From Bacteroidota bacterium (GTDB lineage Bacteria; Bacteroidota; Bacteroidia; Chitinophagales; Chitinophagaceae), in NCBI GenBank assembly GCA_005883855.1, contig VBAU01000015.1:1-6819 (forward strand): a DNA stretch of 6,819 bases, given 5' to 3'. The translations under genes and the position numbers were made by a program. The notes beneath the pieces were generated by a model. That model was given only the letters and a program-made list of their open reading frames with translations. It made no database searches and was not told the origin of the DNA. How positions within the stretch are numbered: position 1 is the first letter of the stretch; each line of letters opens with the position of its first letter. Below, one piece after another: positions 6,112-6,819 of this stretch.

Positions 6112-6819
6112 ATGATACAAAGAGACGGAACCCGCACAAGTTTATGGCAAAATGAAATCCCTATTTATAAGCCAGTCAATGATCCGGATATAGAAACAAT
6201 TTTTGATGTGGCGATTGTTGGCGGAGGTATCACTGGCATCAGCACCGCATTATTATTACAAAAAGCCGGTAAGAAATGCATAGTTATTGAGGCAAACAAT
6301 TTATGCTTCGGCACGACGGGCGGCACTACTGCACATCTTAACACATTGCTCGACACGCCTTATACTACCATAATTAAAAACTTTGGAAAAGAGAATGCGC
6401 AATTGGTAGCAAGCGCTGCGGCAGAAGCGATAGACCTTGTACGATCAAATATTGCCGAATACAATATTGATTGTGGCTTTGAAGAAGCTTCGGCATATCT
6501 TTTTTCACAGACCAAGGAGCAGAGCGAAGAACTCGATGAGATCTATGAAGCTTGCCAGGAAGTTGGCCTGGATGTCTCATACAATCTCTCACTTCCTGTA
6601 AACATCGAATTCGAGAAAGCCATTGAAGTTAGAGGGCAGGCAAAATTTCACCCGATAAAATACGTATACGCGCTGGCAAGAGCGTTTGAGCATGCAGGTG
6701 GAATCATTCTTCAACACACCCGCGTGAACGGGATTGAAGACACAGATGGGATAACTGTGGAAACGGAAAATGGAGATTTCCGTGCAGTCAATCTTGTGTA
6801 TGCAACACATACACCTCCG
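6112..6819 (+). CDS. FAD-dependent oxidoreductase, glycine/D-amino-acid oxidase (DAO) type (3' end beyond window)
   Basis: The N-terminal 236 residues of a flavoenzyme that would oxidise an unidentified amine or similar substrate. The dinucleotide-binding fold is clear: strand FDVAIVGGGITG (31-42) with GGGITG fitting GxGxxG, a helix, then IVIEA with E60 at the end of the second strand to bind the ADP ribose. FGTTGGTTAHLN (66-77) is the next FAD-contacting segment. The middle part (FHPIKYVYALARAF, 179-192) matches the substrate-domain entry of DAO proteins. The whole looks like the subgroup in which the DAO domain is followed by a C-terminal Rieske 2Fe-2S domain; that part would lie past the right edge, so the fusion is a prediction. 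The ATG at 6112 places about 30 residues (MIQRDGTRTSLWQ) before the Rossmann strand, as I recall for this subgroup. It lies 82 bases after the inverted repeat and so probably has its own promoter, which I could not identify. Confidence 0.88.
   Translation, partial: MIQRDGTRTSLWQNEIPIYKPVNDPDIETIFDVAIVGGGITGISTALLLQKAGKKCIVIEANNLCFGTTGGTTAHLNTLLDTPYTTIIKNFGKENAQLVASAAAEAIDLVRSNIAEYNIDCGFEEASAYLFSQTKEQSEELDEIYEACQEVGLDVSYNLSLPVNIEFEKAIEVRGQAKFHPIKYVYALARAFEHAGGIILQHTRVNGIEDTDGITVETENGDFRAVNLVYATHTPP

Overview
The window reads as a chromosomal segment from a Bacteroidota member, most likely a Chitinophagaceae-like soil or environmental organism. The basis is moderate GC content, near absence of Shine-Dalgarno sequences, Bacteroidota-type promoter elements (TAnnTTTG at -7), a Bacteroidota-style CcmE, and proteins resembling families I recognise from this phylum. 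No similarity search was run; family calls rest on reading motifs.

Layout. Positions 1-378 (minus strand) carry the start of ccmE, a heme chaperone for cytochrome c maturation, whose last residues lie beyond the left edge. A divergent intergenic region (379-646) holds a degenerate 7-bp repeat array and promoter candidates in both directions. Positions 647-1699 encode a ureohydrolase (agmatinase/arginase family) with all six metal ligands, followed by a terminator-like hairpin at 1750-1792. From 1819 all genes run on the plus strand: a four-helix membrane protein with a soluble tail (1819-2415); a radical SAM protein (coding to 3744); a lipoprotein with a phytase-like esterase domain (3757-4905); an NADPH-dependent FMN reductase (4949-5551); a small basic DUF3175 protein (5603-5947); a second terminator-like inverted repeat (5972-6036); and the first 236 codons of a FAD-dependent oxidoreductase of the glycine/D-amino-acid oxidase type (6112 to the right edge). 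The radical SAM and lipoprotein genes are 12 bp apart and probably cotranscribed. The remaining plus-strand genes are loosely spaced and may or may not share a transcript.

The most interesting spot is the start of the radical SAM gene. Its reading frame continues upstream of the only usual start codon (TTG at 2512) with plausible protein sequence, but has no in-frame ATG or GTG. Exactly there lies a tandem array of four 7-bp units (2437-2464), with an ATG in unit 2 and another just before the array, both out of frame. Because 7 is not a multiple of 3, changing the unit number would change which ATG is in frame; losing one unit would give a clean N-terminus beginning MSEVYILYSDGKG. This suggests either a slippage-damaged start or a repeat-controlled (phase-variable) switch. 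Two other regions (432-466 and 5964-6060) also show degenerate 7-bp periodicity, suggesting that heptamer repeats are a general feature of this genome's intergenic DNA.

No RNA genes, CRISPR arrays, insertion sequences or phage genes were seen. The genes do not form one obvious pathway, although the right half is rich in redox enzymes (FMN reductase, FAD oxidoreductase).
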